From Aliikangiella sp965214955 (GTDB taxonomy: Bacteria; Pseudomonadota; Gammaproteobacteria; Enterobacterales; Kangiellaceae): a DNA stretch of 64,000 bases. The notes beneath the pieces were generated by a model. That model had not been told where the DNA came from, did no database searches, and worked only from the letters and a program-made list of their open reading frames with translations. Every line of letters starts with the position of its first letter. Position 1 is the first letter of the stretch. The DNA lies in NCBI GenBank assembly GCA_965214955.1, contig CBDCCU010000009.1, positions 124,001-188,000 of the forward strand, in the 5' to 3' direction. Below, piece by piece: positions 1 through 8,842 of this stretch. A program made the position numbers and the translations under genes.

Positions 1-117
1 TTTGTGTAGCACCTTGGGCAATTGCGATTTCATACGGCTGCCTTTACCTGCCGCAAGAATAATAACTTGACTATCCGTACTGACTATTTCCATACTGACT
101 ATTTTATCCGTGACCAT
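1..117 (-). CDS. glmU: GlmU, N-terminal fragment (cut by window edge)
   Basis: Bifunctional UDP-GlcNAc pyrophosphorylase / glucosamine-1-phosphate acetyltransferase, a cytoplasmic enzyme making UDP-GlcNAc for peptidoglycan and LPS. Only the first 39 codons are present. They contain the nucleotidyltransferase P-loop-like motif LAAGKGSRMKSQLPKVLHK (residues 21-39), typical of GlmU. The ATG at 117 gives a tail of about 15 residues before the first strand; an in-frame ATG at 93 would give a start closer to the usual family N-terminus. glmU commonly follows atpC in gammaproteobacteria; here about 5.8 kb separates the two. Confidence 0.9.
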   Translation of the reverse strand, partial: MVTDKIVSMEIVSTDSQVIILAAGKGSRMKSQLPKVLHK

Positions 118-268
118 AATTAAGCCCGTTATTTTACTTGGTTAAATTACGGATTTAAACCTTGATATGGCTGGTTTATTAGCCTTAATCACTGATTATT
201 TGACCAAACCCCGATTTACTGGGCTGAGCTAGCTGTCAACTCAAGCCGTAATTCGCTATTCTTCACAA

Positions 269-1345
269 ATGAAGATCTCTGTTTATCATCAAAAACTGCT
301 GGCAATTAATGTTTTAGTTTGGCTGGCTTATATTGGCATCAATTTATCGGCACTTTATGCCGATGCTAGCCGTGCCAATAATTCTGTTGATATGCTGAAA
401 TATCTAACTGGCTATAGCGTTTCCTTTATGCCTTGGATAGTAGCAACTCCAATTTTTTACTATTTTCTTAACCGAGCTTACAATCATAAACAAAATACTA
501 TTACCGCAATTGTGGTTATGTTTGTTATATGGTTTCCATTTGTTTTCTTTTTTGAGTCGTTATCAACATCAATTATTCGCTCAATATCAAACCAATCATT
601 ATGGCAGGTTGGTCTAAAGCTCCCTAATTGGTATTGGATTTATTCTGCCATGCTTTATTCAGCGGCTATTGGTATTTGCTTTAGCTTAATTGTTTCTCGC
701 AAAATGACTAAAAGTCGTGAAGAATCGAGCAAAATTAAGGCCGAAAATGTTCAACTGGCTCTTCAACTTAGTGAGCTAAAAATGAATGCGCTGCAAAGCC
801 AGCTAGAACCTCACTTTTTGTTTAATGCCCTCAACGCGATTACTAGCTTAGTAAGAATTGATCATAAACAAGACGCGCTAGAAGCCATTCAAAAGCTGAG
901 TAACCTTTTGCGTTATGCCGTAGAATCTAGTAAAAAACAACTGGTTTTATTAAATAGTGAGCTTGATTTTGTTAATGATTATCTCGCCCTACAAAAACTC
1001 AGATTTGACGACAAACTCAATTTTAGTTTTATTGATGTTAGAAAAAACTTAAATCAAGAATGTCCGCCATTTTTACTGCAAATATTTATTGAAAATGCCA
1101 TTCGCCACGGATTAGAAAAAACAGGTGAAGCGGTAGAGCTAAGTTTAAAACTTTCTGATCCTAATAATCAGTTAACCATTCATATTTCAAACTCTTGCAA
1201 CCCTTCAATTAATCAAGTAGAGACATTAGGTGTTGGCTTAAAAAATATTAAGCAGCGCCTCTCAATTCTTTATCAAGACAATTATGATTTAACCATTGAG
1301 CAAACCAAGCAACAGTTTAACGTTAATTTAACCTTTTCTCATTAG
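269..1345 (+). CDS. LytS/YehU-type membrane sensor histidine kinase
   Basis: Sensor kinase of the His_kinase (PF06580) class that phosphorylates LytTR response regulators. About four hydrophobic membrane segments lie in residues 10-145, followed by a short coiled linker (150-175). The phosphoacceptor motif LEPHFLFNALNAI has His182. The ATP-binding domain shows the N-box FIENAIRHGL (about 278-287) and a G-box GVGLKNIKQRL (about 321-331). No separate periplasmic sensor domain is visible, so the ligand cannot be inferred. It is followed 14 bp later by its response regulator gene, probably in one transcript. The ATG at 269 is the first in-frame start, close after the divergent glmU. Confidence 0.9.
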   Translation: MKISVYHQKLLAINVLVWLAYIGINLSALYADASRANNSVDMLKYLTGYSVSFMPWIVATPIFYYFLNRAYNHKQNTITAIVVMFVIWFPFVFFFESLSTSIIRSISNQSLWQVGLKLPNWYWIYSAMLYSAAIGICFSLIVSRKMTKSREESSKIKAENVQLALQLSELKMNALQSQLEPHFLFNALNAITSLVRIDHKQDALEAIQKLSNLLRYAVESSKKQLVLLNSELDFVNDYLALQKLRFDDKLNFSFIDVRKNLNQECPPFLLQIFIENAIRHGLEKTGEAVELSLKLSDPNNQLTIHISNSCNPSINQVETLGVGLKNIKQRLSILYQDNYDLTIEQTKQQFNVNLTFSH

Positions 1346-1359
1346 CGAACAATTATCTA

Positions 1360-2142
1360 ATGCCTCATTCTCCGCAAAATAACACAATCATAAAAGCACT
1401 AATCGTGGATGATGAAAAGCTTGCTCGACAAACCATTATTTATAGTTTAAAAGCTTTTCAGCAATGGAAAGTTTGTGGTGAGTGTGATCGCGGCGATAAA
1501 GTTATCGAAACTATTCATAAAACCAAGCCCGATGTTATTTTTTTAGATATTAAAATGCCTGGTATGAACGGACTAGATATTTGCCAACAACTGCAACAAT
1601 TTAAAAAGCCGCCGCTAGTCATTTTTATCACCGCATTTGACCAACACGCAATACAGGCTTTTGATTTTTGTGCGCTTGATTATTTACTTAAACCTTATGA
1701 TGACAAACGCTTTGCAAAATCCATTGATAAAGCAGTACTCAGTTTAAATAATCAGTCAATTTACCAACAGCAGCTTAACCAGTTTAAACAACTTAGCCAA
1801 AATAAAAATCATCAAGCTCAGCATTTAATTGTTCGATCTGTAGGCCGTATACAGCTAATAAAAACTGATGAAATTATTTGGATTTCAACCGCAGGAAATT
1901 ATGTTGAACTTCACACAAAAAAGGCAACTATTTTGCACCGTGTAAGCTTAAGTCAGCTAGCTGAACATTTAGAAAATGATTTTATCCGTGTGCATAGAAC
2001 CGCAATGCTGCGAGTTTCACAAGTTATTGAAATTATCTCTGAAAGTGAAGGGCAATATTCTGCATTACTTAAATCAGGTAATAAAGTGCCCGTAAGCCAA
2101 AGCTACAAAGACAAATTATTACACGCTTTAGGCATTCAATAA
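1360..2142 (+). CDS. LytTR-family response regulator
   Basis: Partner of the upstream kinase. A receiver domain (about residues 13-130) has the acidic pocket VDDE (17-20), phosphoacceptor Asp63 in FLDIKMPGMNGLD, and the conserved Lys in LKPYDD. A LytTR DNA-binding domain (about 155-258) follows, with the family-typical stretch FIRVHRTAMLR near residues 207-217. Such regulators bind direct repeats upstream of target promoters. The gene converges on the winged-helix gene at 2151-2486, leaving only 8 bp between stops. The targets are not identifiable from sequence. Confidence 0.92.
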   Translation: MPHSPQNNTIIKALIVDDEKLARQTIIYSLKAFQQWKVCGECDRGDKVIETIHKTKPDVIFLDIKMPGMNGLDICQQLQQFKKPPLVIFITAFDQHAIQAFDFCALDYLLKPYDDKRFAKSIDKAVLSLNNQSIYQQQLNQFKQLSQNKNHQAQHLIVRSVGRIQLIKTDEIIWISTAGNYVELHTKKATILHRVSLSQLAEHLENDFIRVHRTAMLRVSQVIEIISESEGQYSALLKSGNKVPVSQSYKDKLLHALGIQ

Positions 2143-2150
2143 AAACACTA

Positions 2151-2486
2151 TTAACGCACAAATAAGGTATAACCTTGCTTAGGTAAAGTGCGAATATTTA
2201 CATCATTAGCTTCAAGCTCTTCAAGGGTTTTTCTAAGCTTGCAAACCGTATGGGTCACCGCTTTAACTCCGGTATAAAAATTTCCTTCCCAAAAATTTTC
2301 AACCAGCTCTTCTCTTGAAATTAACCTTGATCGGTGTGTCACCATATAATGAAAAACTTGATTAAGTTTTTGGCGTAAATAAACTGTTCCATGCTTACCC
2401 GATACACTTTGAGTCATGGCATCGTAAGTTAAACTACCAACGATATATTTTTCACAGTCAAATGTTATCGGCTGAGTATTATACAT
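2151..2486 (-). CDS. Winged-helix (Trans_reg_C) DNA-binding protein
   Basis: A 111-residue protein that is essentially one OmpR/CadC-type winged helix: RQKLNQVFHYMVTHRSRLIS (wing and helix 1), SREELVENFW, a recognition-helix region VTHTVCKLRKTLE, and the C-terminal hairpin IRTLPKQGYTL that is diagnostic of Trans_reg_C. It lacks both the receiver domain of OmpR proteins and the membrane helix of CadC/ToxR proteins, so it is a stand-alone DNA-binding module. It lies 14 bp downstream of the MBL-fold gene on the same strand and is probably cotranscribed with it. The target is unknown. Confidence 0.75.
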   Translation of the reverse strand: MYNTQPITFDCEKYIVGSLTYDAMTQSVSGKHGTVYLRQKLNQVFHYMVTHRSRLISREELVENFWEGNFYTGVKAVTHTVCKLRKTLEELEANDVNIRTLPKQGYTLFVR

Positions 2487-2500
2487 TCTATTCTCCTGCT

Positions 2501-3430
2501 CTATTTAGCATTGCTAATAAATTCTTGCTCTACACCCATGATGCTCCAGCTCACAATGCTAACAGGCTGATAACCATAGGTTAGATAAGCTGGATACAGT
2601 TTTATGATTTTTTCTGCTACTTTTTGGCGTGCCGCCTGAGTTAAGTATTTTTGCCCCTTTTGAATATTGCTTTGCTTAGACAATGCTAATTTAACTAAGG
2701 ATCTTACCTGCTTAACATAGTTAATATGCTCATCTACAATGGCGCTATTTGCAGGCTCTCCGTGTCCTGGATAAAAATAATAATCCGCAAACTCATTTTT
2801 TAATTTTTTAAACAGCACCAATGATTCAGCCGAATACCCTTCACCTAAATAATAATGCGCGTTATGCATGGTTGCATCACCAGTAAACAGCCATTTTTTG
2901 TCAGCCACAGCAATTAACATTTGGCTTTTAGATTCACCTTTGCCTATATCGGTAATTTTAAATTCAACATTATCAACCTTAATGACTGTGTTATTAGCAA
3001 CACCCTTGTTAGCTTGCACAAATGTTCGGTCAATTTGATCGCCAAATTGCTTTGCAAATCCACTCTTAGCAAATTGGGTAAATGCAGGCTTCATTTCGTT
3101 TACAGCGCTATCTAGCGCTATTACATTAAAGCTTCCAAATTCTTTTTTTAATGTGGCTAATCCTAAAAAGTGATCGGGATGAGGGTGGGTTATAAAAACT
3201 GTTGTTAGGGGTTTATTTTTGGTTTTAATCATTTTGGCTAACATCAATGCATCATCTTTCAGCAGCTGCGCATCAATTAAAACAATACTTTTATCAGTTT
3301 CAATCCAATAGGAGTTAACGCTCCATGCATTGATACTGGTATAACGGTTTAGCTTTACTCCACTTGCAAAGCTATGTGTTGAACATAAAATAATTACAAC
3401 AAATATAAATAGCCTAGCTACTTGCTTCAT
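2501..3430 (-). CDS. Secreted metallo-beta-lactamase-fold hydrolase
   Basis: A 309-residue MBL-superfamily protein with an N-terminal signal peptide (hydrophobic 8-20, cleavage probably after SFA). The metal-binding motif THPHPDH (residues 81-87) carries the HxHxDH set. Further ligand candidates are the Asp in FTGDATMHN and the His in YYFYPGHGEPA. Family members include periplasmic lactamase-like and quinoprotein-relay enzymes; the substrate cannot be assigned. It is the upstream gene of a two-gene unit with the winged-helix protein. It could be a class B beta-lactamase relative, but nothing in the motif proves lactamase activity. Confidence 0.8.
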   Translation of the reverse strand: MKQVARLFIFVVIILCSTHSFASGVKLNRYTSINAWSVNSYWIETDKSIVLIDAQLLKDDALMLAKMIKTKNKPLTTVFITHPHPDHFLGLATLKKEFGSFNVIALDSAVNEMKPAFTQFAKSGFAKQFGDQIDRTFVQANKGVANNTVIKVDNVEFKITDIGKGESKSQMLIAVADKKWLFTGDATMHNAHYYLGEGYSAESLVLFKKLKNEFADYYFYPGHGEPANSAIVDEHINYVKQVRSLVKLALSKQSNIQKGQKYLTQAARQKVAEKIIKLYPAYLTYGYQPVSIVSWSIMGVEQEFISNAK

Positions 3431-3554
3431 TGATCTTCCCTTTTAGATTGAATGTTTTTATCTTATGGCTCAATAACAAGATAACAATAGAGAAGTGCCG
3501 AAGTAGCGGATTGAGTTGATGAATGTAAGGTTTAAAAGTGTTAAAGCTGTTTAT

Positions 3555-3734
3555 TTATTGAATAACATTGAGATCAGTTTTATCGGTTAATTTAATCTCT
3601 TCAAAACTAATCACCTCTGTTTTTACCTCTAACAGTGCTATAGAGTGACACTCAGGTTTAACCATTGCAAATAAACTGCACATTAATAAACTGCCACATA
3701 GCGCAATAGCAGGTTTTATAGTAGAAAGTTTCAC
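3555..3734 (-). CDS. Small secreted or membrane peptide, 59 aa, GTG start
   Basis: Short ORF starting with GTG at 3734 and ending with TAA at 3555-3557. A purine-rich AAAGGA lies about 10 nt upstream. The N-terminus is a classic export signal: Lys2 and Lys7, then a hydrophobic stretch ALCGSLLMCSLFA (residues 11-23). The remaining 36 residues are mildly acidic (EVKTEVISFEEIKLT). It fills the gap between the MBL gene and the TonB receptor, all three on the minus strand. No family is recognised. The call rests on the ribosome site, the signal-like N-terminus and the uninterrupted frame. Confidence 0.45.
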   Translation of the reverse strand: MKLSTIKPAIALCGSLLMCSLFAMVKPECHSIALLEVKTEVISFEEIKLTDKTDLNVIQ

Positions 3735-3812
3735 AACAAAATCCTTTATTCATTTCTGATACTAGCTTAGTCGTATGCTATCGAAAAAAAGTTTGGATAT
3801 TATTACAAAATA

Positions 3813-5828
3813 TTAAAACGATTTACTTATTGATAAATAGAAGCTTCTTTCAGCTCTGGCAGGTATGCTTTGTAGTTGTTGACCAACAAATTCGGGATGA
3901 TAAATATCTTCATCTAATAAGTTATAAATATAAAAATTGAGTTCAAAATCAGATTTCGCAGGCAATAAAAATACCTGATTAAGATCGATCTTAGTACTAA
4001 AGGTCAATAAATGGTATGACGAAGGCGGCGGATTTTGTCCATTTGTAGAAATGGGTTGTGTGGTTAAATTGCGATTATTCTTAACCGCATCAAAATAGGT
4101 ATCATAAATACCAAAAATATATTTATCATCATCAGTTTTAAATACCGCTCCTAGCTTTAGCATATTTTCTGGAACGGGAGTGTGGGTTAGCTCATTAGCA
4201 TGATAGGCACTATTTTGCTGAGTATACCCATAATTTACTGCTACTTGCTCATTAATATGCCACTTTCCACTTAGCTCAATGCCATCAATATCAAGAACAT
4301 TTTCATTAACAAAATCGAGCACATTATCAGCAGCTCTTTGTCTACCAATTAAGTTGGTTAAGTAACTATTAAAATAAACCGCCTCAAATTGTGCATACTG
4401 TGATTGATAGTTTATAGCAAGTTCGTGAGTCTCTACTTTTTCTGGCTCTAATAGTGGGTTTCCTCTTAAGCCACCACGGATACTCCCATCGTTGTTTCTT
4501 AATATCAAATCAAATCCCGTTTCTACACCAAAAGCCGCACGAAAAGCCGATGAAGATGACAGCCTCACTCCCCATTGATCATCAATTAAATAATTAATAC
4601 TTATACGAGGGATCGTGTCAGAGCTGATTGCTTCTGGCTTGTTAACCTGCACACCAGCGGTAATGGACAAATCATCTGTTAAGCTCACCGCTAATTGAGA
4701 ATAATATTCAAGCCATACCGAGGTAAAGGCATTAACAGGAGCGGCATTTCTGCGCCCAATGGAATCGACATCTTGATGCCAATAAGTTAAACCATTAATC
4801 CAGTTAACCTTATCGCTAAAACGATATTCATATAAAACTTCGGCAAATAGATCTTTTGATTTAGCCTTGTAATTGTAATGGTCAAAACTCATCGCCGTGT
4901 ACGAGAGATTAATTTTTAAATCGCTTTTTTCATTAACCGAGGTTTCGTATCCTAAATCGCCAAATAAACGGGTTCCCTGCATTAGGCGCTCATTAATTGG
5001 TGGCTCACCCGACCAATTGGCTGACGCGCCCATAAAATCTTGCTCTGAATCGGCATAAAAAAGCTGAAATCTATATTTACTTGCCCGAATATCGGTAAAG
5101 AAGCTGACATTATCTTCTCCATAATCTTTTTCATCAAACAAGCCATTTTGATCATAAGAGGCAAAGTTCCAACCATCTTCATTAAATACTGATAAGCTAG
5201 CTAATACTTCAACACTATCATCTGTATAAGACTGCGAATAATTAAGCCCTTGAGTACCCAAAGAACCGACTGTTGCTTTGACTGAGCTATTATTAGCCGA
5301 CACGTTTTGGGTAACAATATTAATCACCCCCGAAAAAGCATTTGTACCATAAAGCACAGAGCCTGGACCTCTAATAATTTCTAACCGGTTAATGATGTTT
5401 AGTGGAAAGCTGGTATAAATAGGAAAATTCACCCCACCAGAATAGCTTTCTCTTAACAGGCGACCATTTAACAAAATAAGTACGTGGTTATCGGAGTGAC
5501 TTTGTAGATCACCACGCATCGAGATAACATTTTGTGGGAAAAAGAAAGAACCCGTGGCAAAAACACTGGTTGCTCTTTCTAATACTTCATAGAGGTTATT
5601 TGCACCAAATTGACTAATTTCTCTGGCAGTAATGATGCTAACGGTTGAAGGGGATTCTCTTAGATCTTGAGAAAATTTACTTGCGGTTACTACTTTGGTT
5701 TTTAATAGCTCTTCAAAGCTTTTATCAATTAATTGATTAAATGTGGTTGTATCATCCTCACTGTAAGCATTATTGCTCAACACAAAAGAAAAAATGAGTA
5801 AATTAATTATCCGTTTACTTAAACACAC
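3813..5828 (-). CDS. TonB-dependent outer-membrane receptor
   Basis: A 671-residue receptor with signal peptide (hydrophobic 8-20), a plug domain (about residues 45-170: SPSTVSIITAREI, VISMRGD, RLEIIRGPGSVLYGTNAFSG, INIVT) and a C-terminal barrel ending in the aromatic terminus FYLSISKSF. The plug resembles the catecholate/vitamin B12 (CirA/BtuB-like) group with the long VLILLNGR loop. The substrate is not determinable. It stands alone, with no adjacent TonB/ExbBD or ABC importer, and is separated from the ATP synthase operon by the atpC terminator. Confidence 0.88.
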   Translation of the reverse strand: MCLSKRIINLLIFSFVLSNNAYSEDDTTTFNQLIDKSFEELLKTKVVTASKFSQDLRESPSTVSIITAREISQFGANNLYEVLERATSVFATGSFFFPQNVISMRGDLQSHSDNHVLILLNGRLLRESYSGGVNFPIYTSFPLNIINRLEIIRGPGSVLYGTNAFSGVINIVTQNVSANNSSVKATVGSLGTQGLNYSQSYTDDSVEVLASLSVFNEDGWNFASYDQNGLFDEKDYGEDNVSFFTDIRASKYRFQLFYADSEQDFMGASANWSGEPPINERLMQGTRLFGDLGYETSVNEKSDLKINLSYTAMSFDHYNYKAKSKDLFAEVLYEYRFSDKVNWINGLTYWHQDVDSIGRRNAAPVNAFTSVWLEYYSQLAVSLTDDLSITAGVQVNKPEAISSDTIPRISINYLIDDQWGVRLSSSSAFRAAFGVETGFDLILRNNDGSIRGGLRGNPLLEPEKVETHELAINYQSQYAQFEAVYFNSYLTNLIGRQRAADNVLDFVNENVLDIDGIELSGKWHINEQVAVNYGYTQQNSAYHANELTHTPVPENMLKLGAVFKTDDDKYIFGIYDTYFDAVKNNRNLTTQPISTNGQNPPPSSYHLLTFSTKIDLNQVFLLPAKSDFELNFYIYNLLDEDIYHPEFVGQQLQSIPARAERSFYLSISKSF

Positions 5829-5930
5829 AAACTTTACGCTATTGTAAGAAATGAAAAATATTTAGTGGTAAATTGAAGCTTAGACCAAATGCTCCAAAAA
5901 ATCTTACAAAAACTAGGGTTATTGAAAATA

Positions 5931-5955
5931 AAAAAGCGGCAAAAGCCGCTTTTTT
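5931..5955 (-). terminator. Rho-independent terminator of the atp operon
   Basis: A perfect 6-bp GC stem AGCGGC/GCCGCT with AAAA loop at 5935-5950, flanked by A and T runs that extend the stem and supply a U-tract on the minus strand. It lies 19 bp after the atpC stop. Confidence 0.85.
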
Positions 5956-5973
5956 ACCAAACATTAGAATGTT

Positions 5974-6396
5974 TTACTTTCCAACTTTTTTACGAATTGC
6001 CTGAACAGCTCGTAATTGAGCTACGGCTTCTGCTAGCTCAACTGCTGCTTCTGCGTAGCTAACTTCAGAGTTTTGATCTGCCATTGCCGCTTCTGCTGCT
6101 TCTTTAGCTGCAAGTGCCGACGCTTCGTCTACATCATCTGCACGCGATGCCGTATCGGCAAGAATAGTAGTAACATGAGGTTGCACTTCTAACATTCCGC
6201 CAGAAACATAGAAGTGTTCTTCATTACCATCTTTATCAGTTACCTGAATAGTGCCAGGCTTTATCTTGGTTAGTAGTGGTGCATGCCCCGGCATAATACC
6301 TAATTCACCTAATTCACCACTAGCAACAATAGACTTAACCGTATCAGAAAAAATCGACTTTTCGGCACTAACTATGTCTAAATGAAATGTATACAT
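5974..6396 (-). CDS. atpC: ATP synthase epsilon subunit
   Basis: F1 epsilon, 140 aa, the normal length. The N-terminal beta-sandwich (1-85) has the motifs GELGILPGHAPLLT-like GELGIMPGHAPLLT and GGMLEV; the C-terminal helical hairpin (90-138) is Ala-rich. It couples rotor to catalytic head and can inhibit ATP hydrolysis. It is the last gene of the operon, followed by a strong terminator. Confidence 0.97.
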   Translation of the reverse strand: MYTFHLDIVSAEKSIFSDTVKSIVASGELGELGIMPGHAPLLTKIKPGTIQVTDKDGNEEHFYVSGGMLEVQPHVTTILADTASRADDVDEASALAAKEAAEAAMADQNSEVSYAEAAVELAEAVAQLRAVQAIRKKVGK

Positions 6397-6449
6397 TGCA
6401 ATATCCCGATTATTTTAATCGTATAAAAAGCTTACTTGAAGCCTCTCAA

Positions 6450-7826
6450 TTAGAGAGACTTCGCTTTTTCAACCGCTTCTTCAATCGTACCAACCATGTA
6501 GAACGCTTGCTCTGGTAAGTGGTCGTATTCACCATTTAGAATACCTTTAAAACCAGAAATGGTATCTTTAAGCGATACGTATTTACCAGGAGAACCAGTA
6601 AATACCTCTGCAACGAAGAATGGCTGAGATAAGAAACGCTGAATTTTACGAGCACGAGAAACGGTTAATTTATCTTCTTCAGATAATTCGTCCATACCCA
6701 AAATTGCGATAATATCTTTTAGTTCTTTATAACGTTGCAATACCGATTGAACGCCACGAGCAACATCATAGTGCTCTTGACCAATAACTAATGGATCGAG
6801 CTGACGTGAAGTTGAGTCGAGTGGGTCAACTGCTGGGTAAATACCTAGCTCGGCAATTTGACGCGAAAGTACAACCGTTGCATCTAAGTGAGCAAAGGTA
6901 GTCGCTGGAGATGGATCGGTTAAGTCATCCGCAGGTACATATACCGCTTGAACCGAAGTAATAGAGCCCGTTTTAGTTGAAGTAATACGTTCTTGAAGTA
7001 CACCCATTTCTTCAGCAAGTGTAGGCTGATAACCTACCGCAGAAGGCATACGACCAAGTAGTGCCGATACTTCTGTTCCCGCTAGGGTATAACGATAAAT
7101 ATTATCAATGAAAAGTAATACGTCACGACCTTCATCACGGAATTTTTCCGCCATGGTTAAGCCTGTTAAAGCAACACGTAGTCTGTTTCCGGGTGGCTCA
7201 TTCATCTGACCGTAAACCAGAGATACCTTGTCAATTACGTTTGAGTCTGTCATTTCATGGTAGAAATCATTACCTTCACGAGTACGCTCACCAACACCAG
7301 CAAATACAGAGAAACCACTATGCTCTGTTGCAATGTTACGGATAAGTTCCATCATGTTTACGGTTTTACCAACACCAGCACCACCAAATAAACCAACTTT
7401 ACCACCTTTAGCAAATGGACAAACTAAGTCGATTACTTTAATACCTGTTTCTAATAATTCGTTCGCCGCCGCTTGATCTTCATAAGAAGGCGCTTCGCGG
7501 TGAATTGACATTCTTTCTTGCTCGCCAATTGGACCTTTTTCATCAATTGGGTTACCAAGAACGTCCATAATACGTCCTAAAGTTTCTTGACCCACTGGCA
7601 CAGAAATGGGTGCGCCTGTGTTAGAAACGTTCATGCCACGTCTCATCCCTTCAGATGAACCCATAGCAATACAACGAACAATACCGTCACCCAGCTGTTG
7701 CTGAACTTCGAGAGTTAATTCGCTACCTTCGATATCAAGAGCGTCGTACACTTTTGGTACATCATTTCGTGGAAATTCCACATCGATGACAGCGCCGATA
7801 ATCTCAACAATGCTACCGTTACTCAT
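6450..7826 (-). CDS. atpD: ATP synthase beta subunit (catalytic)
   Basis: F1 beta, 458 aa. The Walker A motif GGAGVGKT is at residues 148-155, the catalytic-glutamate region GVGERTREGND about 178-188, and the Walker B strand VLLFIDNIYRYT about 237-248. It forms the three catalytic sites with alpha. It sits between atpG and atpC with the normal order and spacing. Confidence 0.98.
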   Translation of the reverse strand: MSNGSIVEIIGAVIDVEFPRNDVPKVYDALDIEGSELTLEVQQQLGDGIVRCIAMGSSEGMRRGMNVSNTGAPISVPVGQETLGRIMDVLGNPIDEKGPIGEQERMSIHREAPSYEDQAAANELLETGIKVIDLVCPFAKGGKVGLFGGAGVGKTVNMMELIRNIATEHSGFSVFAGVGERTREGNDFYHEMTDSNVIDKVSLVYGQMNEPPGNRLRVALTGLTMAEKFRDEGRDVLLFIDNIYRYTLAGTEVSALLGRMPSAVGYQPTLAEEMGVLQERITSTKTGSITSVQAVYVPADDLTDPSPATTFAHLDATVVLSRQIAELGIYPAVDPLDSTSRQLDPLVIGQEHYDVARGVQSVLQRYKELKDIIAILGMDELSEEDKLTVSRARKIQRFLSQPFFVAEVFTGSPGKYVSLKDTISGFKGILNGEYDHLPEQAFYMVGTIEEAVEKAKSL

Positions 7827-7882
7827 TGTTTGTTCCTCTAATGTAATTAATCTTTCAATTCGTTAACTAAAATTTCAGCTTA

Positions 7883-8746
7883 CTAGCTAAGTGCTGCTGC
7901 ACCGCCAATAATTTCTGAAATTTCCTGGGTAATCGCCGCCTGACGTGCTTTGTTATACACCAGTTGTAATTCGTCAATAATATCGCCAGCATTATCAGTT
8001 GCCGCTTTCATTGCAACCATTCTTGAAGCTTGCTCACAAGCAATATTATCTACCACACCTTGGTAAACCTGAGACTCAATGTATCTTACTAATAAAACAT
8101 CGAGTAATTCTTTAGCATCAGGCTCATAAATATAATCCCAATGGTGCTTTAGCTCATCTTCTTGTTGTTTTTCAACCGGAAGCAATTGATTAACTCTTGG
8201 CTCTTGAGTCATCGTGTTTACAAACTCGTTATGAACCAAGTACAAACGATCAATTCGTCCTTCGTCAAAAGAGTCGAGCATAACTTTAACTGTACCAATT
8301 AAATCGGTAATAACAGGCGCATCTCCAAGATGAGACGTTTTAGCCACAATATTGCCACCAAAACGGTTAAAGAATGCACCCGCTTTTGAACCAACAAGGC
8401 ATAAATCAATTTCAACGTCTTTGTCATGCCACTGTTGCATAGAAGCCAAAGTATCTTTGAAAAGATTAGTATTCAAACCACCACATAAACCGCGATCAGT
8501 TGAAATAACAATAAATCCAACTCGCTTAACATCGCGTTCAATAATATATGGATGCTTATACTCAGTATGACCCATAGCCAAGTGACCAATCACGCTACGA
8601 ATTTTTTCAGCGTAAGGCTTAGTTGCTTCCATACGATCTTGCGCTTTGCGCATTTTACTCGCCGCAACCATTTCCATAGCACTGGTGATCTTTTGAGTAT
8701 TTTGAATACTTCCAATCTTGGTACGAATTTCTTTTCCGACCGCCAT
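7883..8746 (-). CDS. atpG: ATP synthase gamma subunit
   Basis: F1 gamma, 287 aa, the central rotor shaft. N-terminal KIGSIQNTQKITSAMEMVAA and C-terminal KARQAAITQEISEIIGGAAA are the two conserved coiled-coil helices that rotate inside the alpha3beta3 head. STDRGLCGGLNTNL marks the Rossmann-like middle domain. Spacing to atpA (96 bp) is slightly long. Confidence 0.98.
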   Translation of the reverse strand: MAVGKEIRTKIGSIQNTQKITSAMEMVAASKMRKAQDRMEATKPYAEKIRSVIGHLAMGHTEYKHPYIIERDVKRVGFIVISTDRGLCGGLNTNLFKDTLASMQQWHDKDVEIDLCLVGSKAGAFFNRFGGNIVAKTSHLGDAPVITDLIGTVKVMLDSFDEGRIDRLYLVHNEFVNTMTQEPRVNQLLPVEKQQEDELKHHWDYIYEPDAKELLDVLLVRYIESQVYQGVVDNIACEQASRMVAMKAATDNAGDIIDELQLVYNKARQAAITQEISEIIGGAAALS

Positions 8747-8842
8747 AGACTGTTCCCAGTAATTAGTTAACTTATATTCAACTTGCTAGCTTTGCTAATT
8801 GCAAAACAAAAGCCTAGCCACTTTAAGCTAGGCGATAAATGA

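Noticed and set aside
8352..8770. Plus-strand ORFs opposite atpG
   Set aside because: Antisense shadows of a conserved gene without ribosome sites.
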